From positions 1 to 16,273 of the forward strand of contig JAATVK010000256.1 of the NCBI GenBank assembly GCA_014523485.1: a DNA stretch of 16,273 nt, given 5' to 3'. The position numbers and the translations under genes were made by a program. Below the pieces are notes generated by a model. It saw only the letters and a list, made by a program, of their open reading frames with translations, did not search any database and had not been told where the DNA came from. This DNA is from Nitrososphaerales archaeon TH5894 (GTDB taxonomy: Archaea > Thermoproteota > Nitrososphaeria > Nitrososphaerales > Nitrososphaeraceae). This document shows, piece after piece, positions 8,358 through 14,606 of the stretch (positions are counted from its first letter, which is position 1; the number at the start of each line of letters is the position of its first letter).

Positions 8358-9311
8358 TCATGCCGATGGTGTAGTGATAAGAGATGAATAAAGGAAAGGT
8401 AATAATGTTGTAATTTCTCCATGTATAGTGACTTGTTTTGCATCGACCCTTATCTTATTCCATGATATAGCTTCTTTCACTTCTGCTCCACTCAAACTTC
8501 CATCCCAAGCATTAGCAGTAGTAATATAAACGGCATAATCTAATCCATCTCTAAACTGATTCCACCATAGAGTGTGATGTTTAGATATTCCACCTCCTAA
8601 CATTAATGCCCCAGTTTTTTTTGCTTCAAATATAATATCAGAAATTTTAGTTTGATCTTTTAAAATATTAAGAAACATGTCCTTGTGATTCTGATAAAAT
8701 AACCATACCTGACTTCCTACCGCTCCGTCAACTATACCAGGGACAATAACAGGGATTTTGTTTTTATGAGCCCAATATAAAAAAGATGTTTCCCCTAATT
8801 TACTACCTATATAGTCAAGTAATTCATAACATGCAAATTGTTTATTCTCTTTGTAAAATTCATTAATATATTCTTGTAATTTAGTTTCGATTAAAGGACC
8901 ATAATTTTCTACAGGAATGAATACATTACCTAATCTGTGAATATTTTTTTTTTTAAGATAATAGTCATCGGTATTAAAATCTCCATGATAATATTTAGCA
9001 AATGATCTGGCTATATCATGATCTAAAGAACCGCATGTAGTTATTAAACAATTGAACATATTTTTTTTGACCATATCTTTAATTATTCCCCGTACGCCAG
9101 TAGAAATTATTGCTCCCACAAAAGATAAAAAAGTGGTACAATTAGGTTCTTCAATCATTTTTTGTAATATACTAATTCCGTCCCTCAAATTTACAGATTC
9201 AAATCCTCCTGATTTTGACATTTGATTTAAAACTTCCTTTAACTCACGGTTTTGAATATTATAATCCTCAATTTCATAATTGATTTTTTTTTGATTTTTA
9301 TTATAGGTCAT
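8358..9311 (-). CDS. dys: Deoxyhypusine synthase (canonical-type paralogue)
   Basis: Deoxyhypusine synthase moves the aminobutyl group of spermidine onto a lysine of aIF5A using NAD, the first step of hypusine formation. The 317-residue protein keeps the family landmarks: TTCGSLDHDI (91-100), HRLGNVFIP (125-133), PGIVDGAVGS (191-200), GGGISKHH with the active-site His (H245/H246) and SGAEVKEAISWNKI (274-287). The last contains E280 and the imine-forming lysine K286 (human E323 and K329). The HH after GGG and the NRxGN-like stretch make this the paralogue most like eukaryotic and archaeal DHS, so it is the better candidate for aIF5A modification. ATG start; an AT-rich promoter lies 27 bases upstream. 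It is divergent from the second paralogue at 9409. Confidence 0.92.
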   Translation of the reverse strand: MTYNKNQKKINYEIEDYNIQNRELKEVLNQMSKSGGFESVNLRDGISILQKMIEEPNCTTFLSFVGAIISTGVRGIIKDMVKKNMFNCLITTCGSLDHDIARSFAKYYHGDFNTDDYYLKKKNIHRLGNVFIPVENYGPLIETKLQEYINEFYKENKQFACYELLDYIGSKLGETSFLYWAHKNKIPVIVPGIVDGAVGSQVWLFYQNHKDMFLNILKDQTKISDIIFEAKKTGALMLGGGISKHHTLWWNQFRDGLDYAVYITTANAWDGSLSGAEVKEAISWNKIRVDAKQVTIHGEITTLLPFLYSSLITTPSA

Positions 9312-9329
9312 AGAAAATTACTAAAATAA

Positions 9330-9348
9330 TAATAATATAATAATATAT
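9330..9348 (-). promoter_or_regulatory. TATA-like element for deoxyhypusine synthase
   Basis: A pure A/T stretch (aataatataataatatattt on the plus strand) is centred about 27 bases before the ATG at 9311, as expected for a leaderless archaeal promoter. Confidence 0.4.
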
Positions 9349-9375
9349 TTACTTGTAATTGTTTTCATATTCGCA

Positions 9376-9386
9376 TTTTATAAAAG
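9376..9386 (+). promoter_or_regulatory. TATA box for second DHS-family gene
   Basis: The sequence ttttataaaag is a strong archaeal TATA match centred 28 bases before the GTG at 9409. It supports a leaderless transcript and decides in favour of the GTG, since both nearby ATGs (9402, 9407) run quickly into stops. Confidence 0.55.
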
Positions 9387-9408
9387 TCAGATAATTGTAT
9401 CATGTCAT

Positions 9409-10488
9409 GTGAATAATAAACACTCTTTTACCGGAAAAAAAATTGATCCTCCCAATATATACCCAAACATGTCTATTTCTGATCTTATTTCTTTCTATGG
9501 ATCTACTGGATTTAATGCTAGGCGATTGTCAGAAGCCGCAAAGATGTTGAAAAAAATGATTGATACTGAAGCCACTATTTGTTTAACTATTTCAGGAGCA
9601 ATGACTCCAATAGGACTTGGAAAATGTATTTCAACTTTAATTGAGAAAGGTTTTATTGATTGGATTATTACGACAGGAGCTAATGCTTACCATGATCTTC
9701 ATTTCGCCTATGATTTGCCTGTCAGACAAGGTCATTTTGATGTTGATGACGATATTTTATATTCTAAACAAATCGTTAGAATTTATGATGTTTATATTAA
9801 AGAAGTAGAAACACTTCAACGACAAGACGATCTTATACAAGACACTATAAGAAAGATGAGCAAAAGAATAGTAAATCCTGTAAAAGATATTTCAACATCC
9901 GATCTTTCTTACCGACTAGGTGAGAATGCTTATCATCATTCTCCTTTTCCTGTTAAATCTTTCATGGTTTCTGCTTTTAAAAATGAGGTCCCAGTTTATA
10001 TCCCCTCACTGACCGATTCATCAATTGGAATGAATATGATACCACTTCTTTTTGAGTCATCCTTACCTCCTATCAATCTTTTCTCAGATATTTCTGAATC
10101 AGCAGCAATATTATGGAAAAGTAAAATTTCAGGAGGCATAGAATTAGGTGGAGGAGTACCCAAAAATTTCTTTCAACAAACCGGTCCCACATTATATCAG
10201 ATTTTGAAAATAAAAGAAAAAGGTCATGACTATGTAATTCAATTAACTGACGCAAGACCTGATACAGGTGGTTTATCTGGAGCAACAATCCAAGAAGGGA
10301 AGAGTTGGGGAAAAATAAAAACATCTCATGCTGGCAATGTAATTGTTTATGGGGATTCTTCTGTTTATTTTCCCCTCCTGAGTTCCTATGTTTTGTCCGA
10401 ATGTAAACCAAGAAAACAAAAGAGATTATATCATTTGAAAGATAAGTTTGTAAAGGAAATGAAGGATAATTATTTAAAAAAAAATTAA
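9409..10488 (+). CDS. Deoxyhypusine synthase-family protein, second (bacterial-type) paralogue
   Basis: This 359-residue protein belongs to the deoxyhypusine synthase superfamily but to a different branch from its neighbour. It shows TTGANAYHDLHFA (88-100), the insert-like RQGHFDVDDD (106-115), IYDVYI, PSLTDSSIGMNM (199-210), GGGVPKNFFQQTGP (247-260), TDARPDTGGLSGAT (280-293) and EGKSWGKI with lysine K302 at the catalytic position (E296 six residues earlier). PKNF replaces the active-site His region of canonical DHS. This pattern is typical of bacterial-type DHS-like proteins, some of which act as homospermidine synthases. A role in polyamine synthesis is therefore plausible, as is aIF5A modification; the sequence cannot decide. 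The GTG start is fixed by a TATA box 28 bases upstream. Confidence 0.88.
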   Translation: MNNKHSFTGKKIDPPNIYPNMSISDLISFYGSTGFNARRLSEAAKMLKKMIDTEATICLTISGAMTPIGLGKCISTLIEKGFIDWIITTGANAYHDLHFAYDLPVRQGHFDVDDDILYSKQIVRIYDVYIKEVETLQRQDDLIQDTIRKMSKRIVNPVKDISTSDLSYRLGENAYHHSPFPVKSFMVSAFKNEVPVYIPSLTDSSIGMNMIPLLFESSLPPINLFSDISESAAILWKSKISGGIELGGGVPKNFFQQTGPTLYQILKIKEKGHDYVIQLTDARPDTGGLSGATIQEGKSWGKIKTSHAGNVIVYGDSSVYFPLLSSYVLSECKPRKQKRLYHLKDKFVKEMKDNYLKKN

Positions 10489-10490
10489 TA

Positions 10491-10512
10491 ATTTAACCTC
10501 TACGGTTTAAAT
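10491..10512. terminator. Imperfect hairpin between convergent genes
   Basis: atttaacc (10491-10498) and ggtttaaat (10504-10512) form an imperfect inverted repeat around a 5-base loop, in the 18-base gap between the convergent DHS-like and DUF309 genes. It may act as a bidirectional terminator; short and AT-rich, so uncertain. Confidence 0.3.
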
Positions 10513-11091
10513 CTTTAACATCAGAATTTTTTTATTTTCTAATATTTGTCCAATTAATATTTTTATTTTGTCAATATTAATACCATAATAATTTGAAGTT
10601 TCTACGTTTAAAAATTTAGCCATTGATCTCTCAAGTATTGAAAAACAAATATTATTTTCATTTTTTTGAAAATGAACAAAAGCAGCACAAATCAATATTA
10701 AGCCATTCAGTAATCTCTTTTCATGTCCACCGGCTTCTTTCCAAACCATTTCCAATGCTTCATGTGACCACCAATATTTCTCATCATTAAAGAGTTCTAT
10801 AGCACTAGTAATTGCTTCTGATTTGTTTAGATGTCTTTCTTTTACTTCCATGATTTCCTTGGTTAACGAAATATTTTTTAACAAATCCAATACTTTATCT
10901 ATATTTTCCTTTTTTTCAAGGCTAAGATCTAATTCAATAAAGTCGCTTGCTATACGACAGTCTCTAATTATAATATCCAAGGAATTAGTTAGCTCCCTTG
11001 ATTTTTTCAGGATCAAATCAGCATCTGCTGGCGTAAATTGTGCATTATTCAAATATACCATATATCTATATGAATTCTTCATTTTCTTCAT
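10507..11091 (-). CDS. DUF309-family protein
   Basis: The C-terminal half (about 98-145) matches the DUF309 pattern: ELFNDEKYWWSHEALEMVWK (99-118) followed by RLLNGLILICAAFVHFQK (126-143). This is a helical bundle of unknown function with a conserved His-Glu pair (H110, E111) and a Trp. The N-terminal 85 residues are a separate region with a strand-helix pattern and no recognised match. No signal peptide or transmembrane helix is evident; the hydrophobic stretch at 129-140 is part of the DUF309 helix. ATG start at 11091, with a second in-frame ATG at 11082. A TATA-like stretch at about 11111-11130 is shared with the divergent gene at 11149. Family assignment is by pattern memory; the biochemical role is unknown. 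Confidence 0.8.
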   Translation of the reverse strand: MKKMKNSYRYMVYLNNAQFTPADADLILKKSRELTNSLDIIIRDCRIASDFIELDLSLEKKENIDKVLDLLKNISLTKEIMEVKERHLNKSEAITSAIELFNDEKYWWSHEALEMVWKEAGGHEKRLLNGLILICAAFVHFQKNENNICFSILERSMAKFLNVETSNYYGINIDKIKILIGQILENKKILMLKI

Positions 11092-11110
11092 TATTTGCTA
11101 CTACACACAA

Positions 11111-11130
11111 TAATTAAAAATATATATCAA
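11111..11130. promoter_or_regulatory. Shared bidirectional TATA-like element
   Basis: An A/T-only stretch (taattaaaaatatatatc and flanks) lies in the middle of the 57 bases separating the ATG at 11091 (-) and the TTG at 11149 (+). It is about 28 bases from each start, so one element could serve two divergent leaderless genes. Confidence 0.4.
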
Positions 11131-11148
11131 ATAGAAATTAAAATAATT

Positions 11149-11436
11149 TTGGGACTGAGCTTATCCGATAAAAAGGAACTAGAATTATTATTAAAATTTC
11201 ATTCTTTAAACATAAATCAAATAATAACTTTCTCTAAGAATCTTATTCCTTCGCAAGGTAATATCGAAGATTTTGCGTATGGCTTTATTGTGGGCATAAT
11301 AATCGGTAATTATTTAGAAAAATTTTTTCAGAGACACAGTAGAGCTCCTGATAATGATGAATTAATGGATATATATTTTACATTATCATTGCGTTCTGCA
11401 AAAATTAGGAAGCGTATACTAAATGAATTAACTTAA
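11149..11436 (+). CDS. Hypothetical small helical protein (95 aa)
   Basis: I do not recognise this protein. From the TTG at 11149 it is 95 residues, beginning MGLSLSDKKELELLLKFHSL. A mid-protein hydrophobic stretch (GFIVGIIIGNYL, about 46-57) is followed by a charged C-terminal part with DNDELMDIYF and a basic helix (RSAKIRKRIL). The hydrophobic run is short for a membrane helix and could be a buried helix. The frame extends upstream to a TTG at 11095, but that start would lie 3 bases from the divergent DUF309 ATG and upstream of the TATA-like element. The 11149 TTG sits 27 bases after that element and is preferred. The histone gene follows 67 bases downstream on the same strand. Confidence 0.6.
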   Translation: MGLSLSDKKELELLLKFHSLNINQIITFSKNLIPSQGNIEDFAYGFIVGIIIGNYLEKFFQRHSRAPDNDELMDIYFTLSLRSAKIRKRILNELT

Positions 11437-11474
11437 TTATTTTTTAGTGATTCTGACGTATAATATCAATTAGA

Positions 11475-11484
11475 TTTTTAAATA
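11475..11484 (+). promoter_or_regulatory. TATA box for histone gene
   Basis: tttttaaata is centred about 24 bases before the histone ATG at 11504, fitting a leaderless promoter. Confidence 0.45.
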
Positions 11485-11503
11485 TCCTTAGACTGTTTAT
11501 ACT

Positions 11504-11728
11504 ATGGGTAATAACCCTGAATTTGGATTGGCTGTAATGAATAGGATAATTAAAAAGGCAGGTGCGGAAAGAGTAAGTGATGAAGCATCAGATACTTTAA
11601 GAAAAATACTTGAGGAAATTGCAAGCAATATATCTAAGACCGCTATAGATCTTGCAAATCATGCGAGCAGAAAAACAATAAAATCTGATGATATTTTATT
11701 GGCCTACAAGAATAGTTATAAAAAATGA
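11504..11728 (+). CDS. Archaeal histone (HMf-type, 74 aa)
   Basis: This is a single histone fold that dimerises and wraps DNA as archaeal chromatin. In 74 residues it shows helix alpha1 (about 7-18, GLAVMNRIIKKAG), loop 1 with the DNA-contacting AERVSDEA (21-28) and long central helix alpha2 (about 27-54). Loop 2 has RKTIKSDDI (56-64), followed by a short alpha3 ending in lysines. The N-terminal residues before alpha1 are short, so there is no eukaryote-like tail, and no second histone fold is fused. The short C-terminal SYKK end is usual. The ATG start is supported by a TATA box about 24 bases upstream. It stands alone, with no chromatin partner beside it. Identification is secure. Confidence 0.95.
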   Translation: MGNNPEFGLAVMNRIIKKAGAERVSDEASDTLRKILEEIASNISKTAIDLANHASRKTIKSDDILLAYKNSYKK

Positions 11729-11817
11729 AGTATATTTCATTTAGATTGTTTTAGCGGATATTAACAGTCAAATATTTCTCTAATTTATTAAGAAATAGTT
11801 TGCTAAAGGTAAATAAC

Positions 11818-11827
11818 TCATTTATAT
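11818..11827 (+). promoter_or_regulatory. TATA-like box for tRNA-Cys
   Basis: catttatatg lies about 30 bases before the first tRNA base (11853), the usual distance for an archaeal tRNA promoter. Confidence 0.4.
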
Positions 11828-11852
11828 GTCCCTTTTCCAAGACTAATTATGA

Positions 11853-11935
11853 GGTGGGGTGGCAGAGCGGCTATGCGTTCGCCTGCAGAAATTGTTGATA
11901 GCGAATATATAGGGGTTCGAATCCCTTCCCCACCT
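11853..11935 (+). tRNA. tRNA-Cys(GCA) with a short intron
   Basis: The acceptor stem GGTGGGG (11853-11859) pairs fully with CCCCACC (11928-11934). The discriminator is T (U73, 11935), the identity base of tRNA-Cys. The D-arm GCAGAGCGGCTATGC (11862-11876) is typical of archaeal tRNA-Cys. The anticodon stem TTCGC (11878-11882) pairs with GCGAA (11901-11905), and the T-arm is AGGGG-TTCGAAT-CCCTT (11911-11927). The loop reads CTGCAG with anticodon GCA at 11885-11887 but is 18 bases long instead of 7. An 11-base intron (11889-11899, or equivalently 11890-11900) at the canonical 37/38 site restores a 7-base loop. CCA is not encoded. The mature length would be 72 bases. Confidence 0.93.
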
Positions 11936-11972
11936 TTGAATTATTTTCAAATAGATGTCTAGAATAAGGGAT

Positions 11973-12317
11973 TTACTTGGTATAAGTTTCCTTCAATGCT
12001 TGGCCATAAGTTAAGAGGGCTTTTTTTCTGAGATAGGGAATTAACCTATAGTGTAATGAATATATATGCTCTTCCTTAATTAAAATTCCTTTTACTACCA
12101 ATGATATTAATCCACCAGATAATTTCGAAGAAGGTATATTACTTTCTTTTGAAAATAAAACTCTTTTGGATTGGTATTCGTCTATTGAAAAGTATGGTCT
12201 ATTTTTTTCAATTATCAATGGCCAAACAATCATTTCCCAAATTAATCTTCTATATTCAGTAGAATGAGCATGTTTTCCTTTGGGATGAGAATTTTTGCCA
12301 TTATTGTAGGATGTCAT
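11973..12317 (-). CDS. Hypothetical basic protein, possible winged-helix fold (114 aa)
   Basis: I do not recognise this family. The 114-residue protein has a polar, His/Lys/Asn-rich leader (1-20) and a Trp-containing hydrophobic helix (RRLIWEMIVWPLIIE, 23-37). A helix-turn-helix-like stretch (SKLSGGLISLVVKGILIKEEHIYSL) is followed by a basic helix (YLRKKALLTYGQAL). The order helix, helix, helix, then a short strand pair resembles a winged-helix DNA-binding domain; that is inference only. There are no cysteines or metal sites. ATG start at 12317; a TATA-like attataaaac on the minus strand (about 12354-12364) lies roughly 42 bases upstream, giving a short leader. It is convergent with the tRNA-Cys gene. 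Confidence 0.65.
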   Translation of the reverse strand: MTSYNNGKNSHPKGKHAHSTEYRRLIWEMIVWPLIIEKNRPYFSIDEYQSKRVLFSKESNIPSSKLSGGLISLVVKGILIKEEHIYSLHYRLIPYLRKKALLTYGQALKETYTK

Positions 12318-12487
12318 TGTTCATGTATTTTTATGTCTTTAATGTTGGAATAGGTTTTATAATCTAATACTTTTAAATTGAATATCTTTATCGATAATAG
12401 AATACTACGTAGAGAAAGTTGTAAAAATCTATATACAAATTATAGGATTTAGAAAACAATATAACAGTTGAATATTCCGGATTAAAT
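12318..12487. other. Divergent intergenic region
   Basis: This 170-base AT-rich gap lies between two divergent genes. It contains the TATA-like elements of both (about 12354-12364 for the minus gene, about 12455-12465 for the plus gene). No RNA gene or clear repeat is seen. Confidence 0.35.
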
Positions 12488-12649
12488 ATGAGTCTACATC
12501 AATTCTTATTCGCAATACTACCCCCGGACACTGTCATAAATGAAACAATTTTTTTTTCTTATCTTTCGATACTGGTCGGTTTAATAATTACTGCATTTTG
12601 GTTAAGAAGGAAACGGACTAAAAATACCTCTAACAAATCACAAGAATAA
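12488..12649 (+). CDS. Small single-pass membrane protein (53 aa)
   Basis: An intact 54-codon frame runs from ATG (12488) to TAA. The protein has one clear hydrophobic segment (about residues 20-38, ending TAFW) followed at once by LRRKRTK and a polar tail. By the positive-inside rule this suggests an N-out/C-in single-pass membrane protein; the hydrophobic N-terminal HQFLFAIL may be part of a signal-like region. Function is unknown. It sits 23 bases from the convergent AAA+ gene stop, with a TATA-like element about 28 bases before the ATG. The clean topology signal argues for a real gene despite the small size. Confidence 0.55.
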   Translation: MSLHQFLFAILPPDTVINETIFFSYLSILVGLIITAFWLRRKRTKNTSNKSQE

Positions 12650-12672
12650 CTTTATTCGTATGATACTGCCTC

Positions 12673-13389
12673 TTACTTATTTTTTCGATATTGAATCAAA
12701 GTTTTTGTAATCCATTCAATGTCTTCAATTGTTTTTGCTAATCTAGAAATTTTTATACAATCTCTAATATCTCGAGATTTTAATTTGTTCCAAACAACGT
12801 GAGAAATTTCATTAGCAAGATCAAAAGGAATATCGTTTTTAACAAGAATTCCATTCGATACTTCTATAAATTTATATCTAGTATATGGTTTTAGATGGAA
12901 AATAATAAATCTAGAAAGAAGTGGTGATAATAACTTTCCTTCGTTATTGCATGTTGCAAAGATCCATGTTTTTAATTGGGTACTACGAGTTTTTTGTGAC
13001 TTTGTTTCAGCTAGTATCCCTGTCTCCATTATACTCAGTAATGATGTCTGGTCCTTGTATGGCATATGTTCTATTTCATCTACTATTAAATATCTTGGAC
13101 GATAATCAAATAAATAATCGATCATTCCTGATTTTGTACTATGACTACCCAAAGTAAAATACGATCTTTCTAGCTTTAGAAATTCTAACATAAACAATGT
13201 CTTGGCTGATGCTGGAGGACCCACGAGTAAAATATGTACCGGTTTATCTGATATCAATGACATTTTAAAAATCTTTTTTATATCCTCATATCCTATTACA
13301 CTCTCAAAAAGTATTAAATTTTCACTACTTTTTTTGTCAAAGTATCTAGGAGCTTCATCTTTAACCTTTAAAAGTTCATTTCCATTCAT
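12673..13389 (-). CDS. Small AAA+ ATPase (RuvB-like core)
   Basis: This compact AAA+ ATPase has 238 residues from the ATG at 13389. It shows Walker A GPPASAKT (57-64), Walker B YLIVDEIE (100-107), sensor-1 ATCNN (N148), an arginine finger in SPLLSRF (R160) and a sensor-2-like RDIRD (206-210). Little else is present beyond the ATPase core and a short lid, so substrate specificity is not visible. The pattern is closest to RuvB/MCM-type helicase-loading ATPases, but it lacks RuvB's C-terminal winged helix. The frame extends to a TTG at 13410. The ATG is preferred because a TATA-like taataaatata (minus strand, 13413-13422) lies 28 bases before it and would overlap the TTG start. It is divergent from the 60-residue gene at 13514. 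Confidence 0.85.
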   Translation of the reverse strand: MNGNELLKVKDEAPRYFDKKSSENLILFESVIGYEDIKKIFKMSLISDKPVHILLVGPPASAKTLFMLEFLKLERSYFTLGSHSTKSGMIDYLFDYRPRYLIVDEIEHMPYKDQTSLLSIMETGILAETKSQKTRSTQLKTWIFATCNNEGKLLSPLLSRFIIFHLKPYTRYKFIEVSNGILVKNDIPFDLANEISHVVWNKLKSRDIRDCIKISRLAKTIEDIEWITKTLIQYRKNK

Positions 13390-13412
13390 TGAATAAATAG
13401 ATAGTACCAATC

Positions 13413-13422
13413 TATATTTATT
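13413..13422 (-). promoter_or_regulatory. TATA-like box for AAA+ gene
   Basis: The minus-strand taataaatata is centred about 28 bases upstream of the ATG at 13389. Confidence 0.4.
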
Positions 13423-13445
13423 ATTTTTATTTAATACTATAATTC

Positions 13446-13478
13446 CCTAGGTTCTAAATTTTTAGATATTAATCTAGG
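13446..13478. repeat. Nested inverted repeats between divergent promoters
   Basis: A 14-base palindrome, tctaaa-tt-tttaga (13453-13466), lies inside a wider inverted pair, cctag (13446-13450) and ctagg (13474-13478). The site lies between the TATA boxes of the AAA+ gene and the 60-residue gene, where a regulator could affect both. Confidence 0.45.
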
Positions 13479-13482
13479 AAAA

Positions 13483-13492
13483 GAAAAATATA
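13483..13492 (+). promoter_or_regulatory. TATA-like box for 60-residue gene
   Basis: gaaaaatata is centred about 26 bases before the TTG at 13514 and supports that start. Confidence 0.4.
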
Positions 13493-13513
13493 GGTTACAC
13501 ATAAGAATATACA

Positions 13514-13696
13514 TTGGCTGATGTTTCAATCAATGAAGATGAAAAACATTTAGTTCTTTTTGCTTTAAATCAAATAGCTGAAATGATCGAGGAGGGTGAC
13601 ATTAAAGAAGAAGACTTTAATCTAACTGGGTACAATTTTATTAATTTATCTTCGATATATGAGCTAAAAGATAGACTAGAAGCAGCAATTATGTAG
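13514..13696 (+). CDS. Small acidic hypothetical protein (60 aa)
   Basis: This is a 60-residue acidic, probably helical protein (MADVSINEDEKHLVLFALNQ at its start). One amphipathic helix (about 9-28) precedes the strongly acidic EEGDIKEEDF (27-36). A hydrophobic-aromatic stretch and a final helix ELKDRLEAAI (50-59) follow. It has no cysteines or membrane segment. I do not recognise a family. The start is TTG, with a TATA-like box about 26 bases upstream; there is no ATG in frame near the beginning. It is transcribed divergently from the small AAA+ ATPase, with nested inverted repeats between them, so the two may be co-regulated. The regular heptad-like hydrophobics make a real gene likely. 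Confidence 0.65.
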   Translation: MADVSINEDEKHLVLFALNQIAEMIEEGDIKEEDFNLTGYNFINLSSIYELKDRLEAAIM

Positions 13697-13753
13697 TTAT
13701 CATGTTTATGTCATTGTCATCTTATGAAAAGTGCGACACAAATCAACTAAAAT

Positions 13754-14410
13754 TCATAATTCTTCCCATTCACAAGAATATTCAGGACTAGTCTCCCACA
13801 ACTTTAAAAAAGATTTGAAATGTAAATCAAAAATTTCTTGATTTTTTCTTTTATATATTTGATATATTTTTCTATTTTGTGAGTTTATTCCAAATAAATA
13901 GGGCTCTACTAATATAAGTCCACTACCGTGAATATCTCTATCTCTTATTATGATATTATGAGGTAATATTGTTTTATAAATTCTTATTTCAATATTTGAT
14001 AATTCTTTCGTCGATAACGATACAATCTTCATGTTACAGAGCTTGGAAAGACAGGAAGTAAGGCTTTCATGAATATTTGGAAACACACTCAAATATTTTA
14101 TATGGTTTAGCATATCAGAATGTGGATCACAAAGCAAAATTTTTATTTTTATATTATTTTTTAATATACTTTTCAATACTTCAATATAATTAAAGGAAAA
14201 AATCTGATCAAGGCTAACACAAGCAATACATAGTTCTCTTCTTGAATTAACTATTATATCAAATATTTTTACATTCTCTTTTGAATAAACATCTATGGTA
14301 TCATCTTTATTTTCTTTTTTCAGAATTTCTTTTATTTTAGTTGCCATAAACGGAGTTATGGATGATGATATGTCACTACTTTTTTGAATGATATTTTCAA
14401 TTGTCAACAA
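13754..14410 (-). CDS. PLD-like / DUF5919-like protein (218 aa)
   Basis: The order of motifs resembles the phospholipase D-like or DUF5919-type domain. A strand-helix unit (ELCIACVSLDQIF, 59-71) precedes IKIKILLCDPHSD (87-98). Then come IEIRIYKTILPHNIIIRD (140-157), GSGLILVEPYLFG (162-174) and a C-terminal FKSFLKLWETS (198-208). No HxK(x4)D catalytic motif is present, so it is probably not an active phospholipase; such domains often sense or bind nucleotides or nucleic acid. The N terminus (1-55) is a separate helical region without a recognised HTH. The start is TTG at 14410: the next in-frame Met is residue 22, and an AT-rich box (14431-14445) sits 27 bases upstream. Similarity is by pattern, not search. 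Confidence 0.7.
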   Translation of the reverse strand: MLTIENIIQKSSDISSSITPFMATKIKEILKKENKDDTIDVYSKENVKIFDIIVNSRRELCIACVSLDQIFSFNYIEVLKSILKNNIKIKILLCDPHSDMLNHIKYLSVFPNIHESLTSCLSKLCNMKIVSLSTKELSNIEIRIYKTILPHNIIIRDRDIHGSGLILVEPYLFGINSQNRKIYQIYKRKNQEIFDLHFKSFLKLWETSPEYSCEWEEL

Positions 14411-14606
14411 AGAAAAACTACATAGAAGAAATAAAAATATTTATCTATTTAAGGAAAAGTTCACTATCGTTTTTAAAAAGGATAATAATAACAACAAATG
14501 TCAATAGTACATTTGTAATGTCGCAATTATATGTATTCTTTTTTTAAGTAAAAGTCAGAGAAAATTAGCTAACAGTCTTTTTAATAACAATTAATATATA
14601 TCAAAA
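14411..14606. other. Divergent intergenic region with palindrome
   Basis: The 196-base gap between divergent genes carries the TATA-like box for the minus gene (14431-14445) and an 8-7-8 inverted repeat (14494-14516, listed separately). T-rich and AT-rich stretches near 14538-14600 probably include the promoter of the zinc-finger gene. No protein-coding frame of note is seen. Confidence 0.4.
14494..14516. repeat. Perfect 8-bp inverted repeat (7-base spacer)
   Basis: acaaatgt (14494-14501) and its exact reverse complement acatttgt (14509-14516) flank caatagt. The 23-base element lies near the middle of a divergent intergenic region and could be an operator or an RNA hairpin. Confidence 0.5.

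Noticed and set aside
11095..11148. Upstream TTG start (11095) for the small gene ending at 11436
   Set aside because: It would start 3 bases from the divergent ATG and upstream of the only TATA-like element; the TTG at 11149 has correct promoter spacing.
11853..11935. Class II (Ser/Leu) tRNA with a long variable arm
   Set aside because: The D-arm sequence, the GCA anticodon and U73 fit tRNA-Cys, and the extra bases fall in the anticodon loop rather than in the variable region.
12921..13396. Plus-strand frames of 78 and 64 codons across the AAA+ gene
   Set aside because: Antisense to intact Walker and sensor motifs; compositional shadows.
13390..13410. TTG start (13410) for the AAA+ ATPase
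   Set aside because: A TATA-like box 28 bases from the ATG at 13389 lies almost on this codon; the extra seven residues add no domain.
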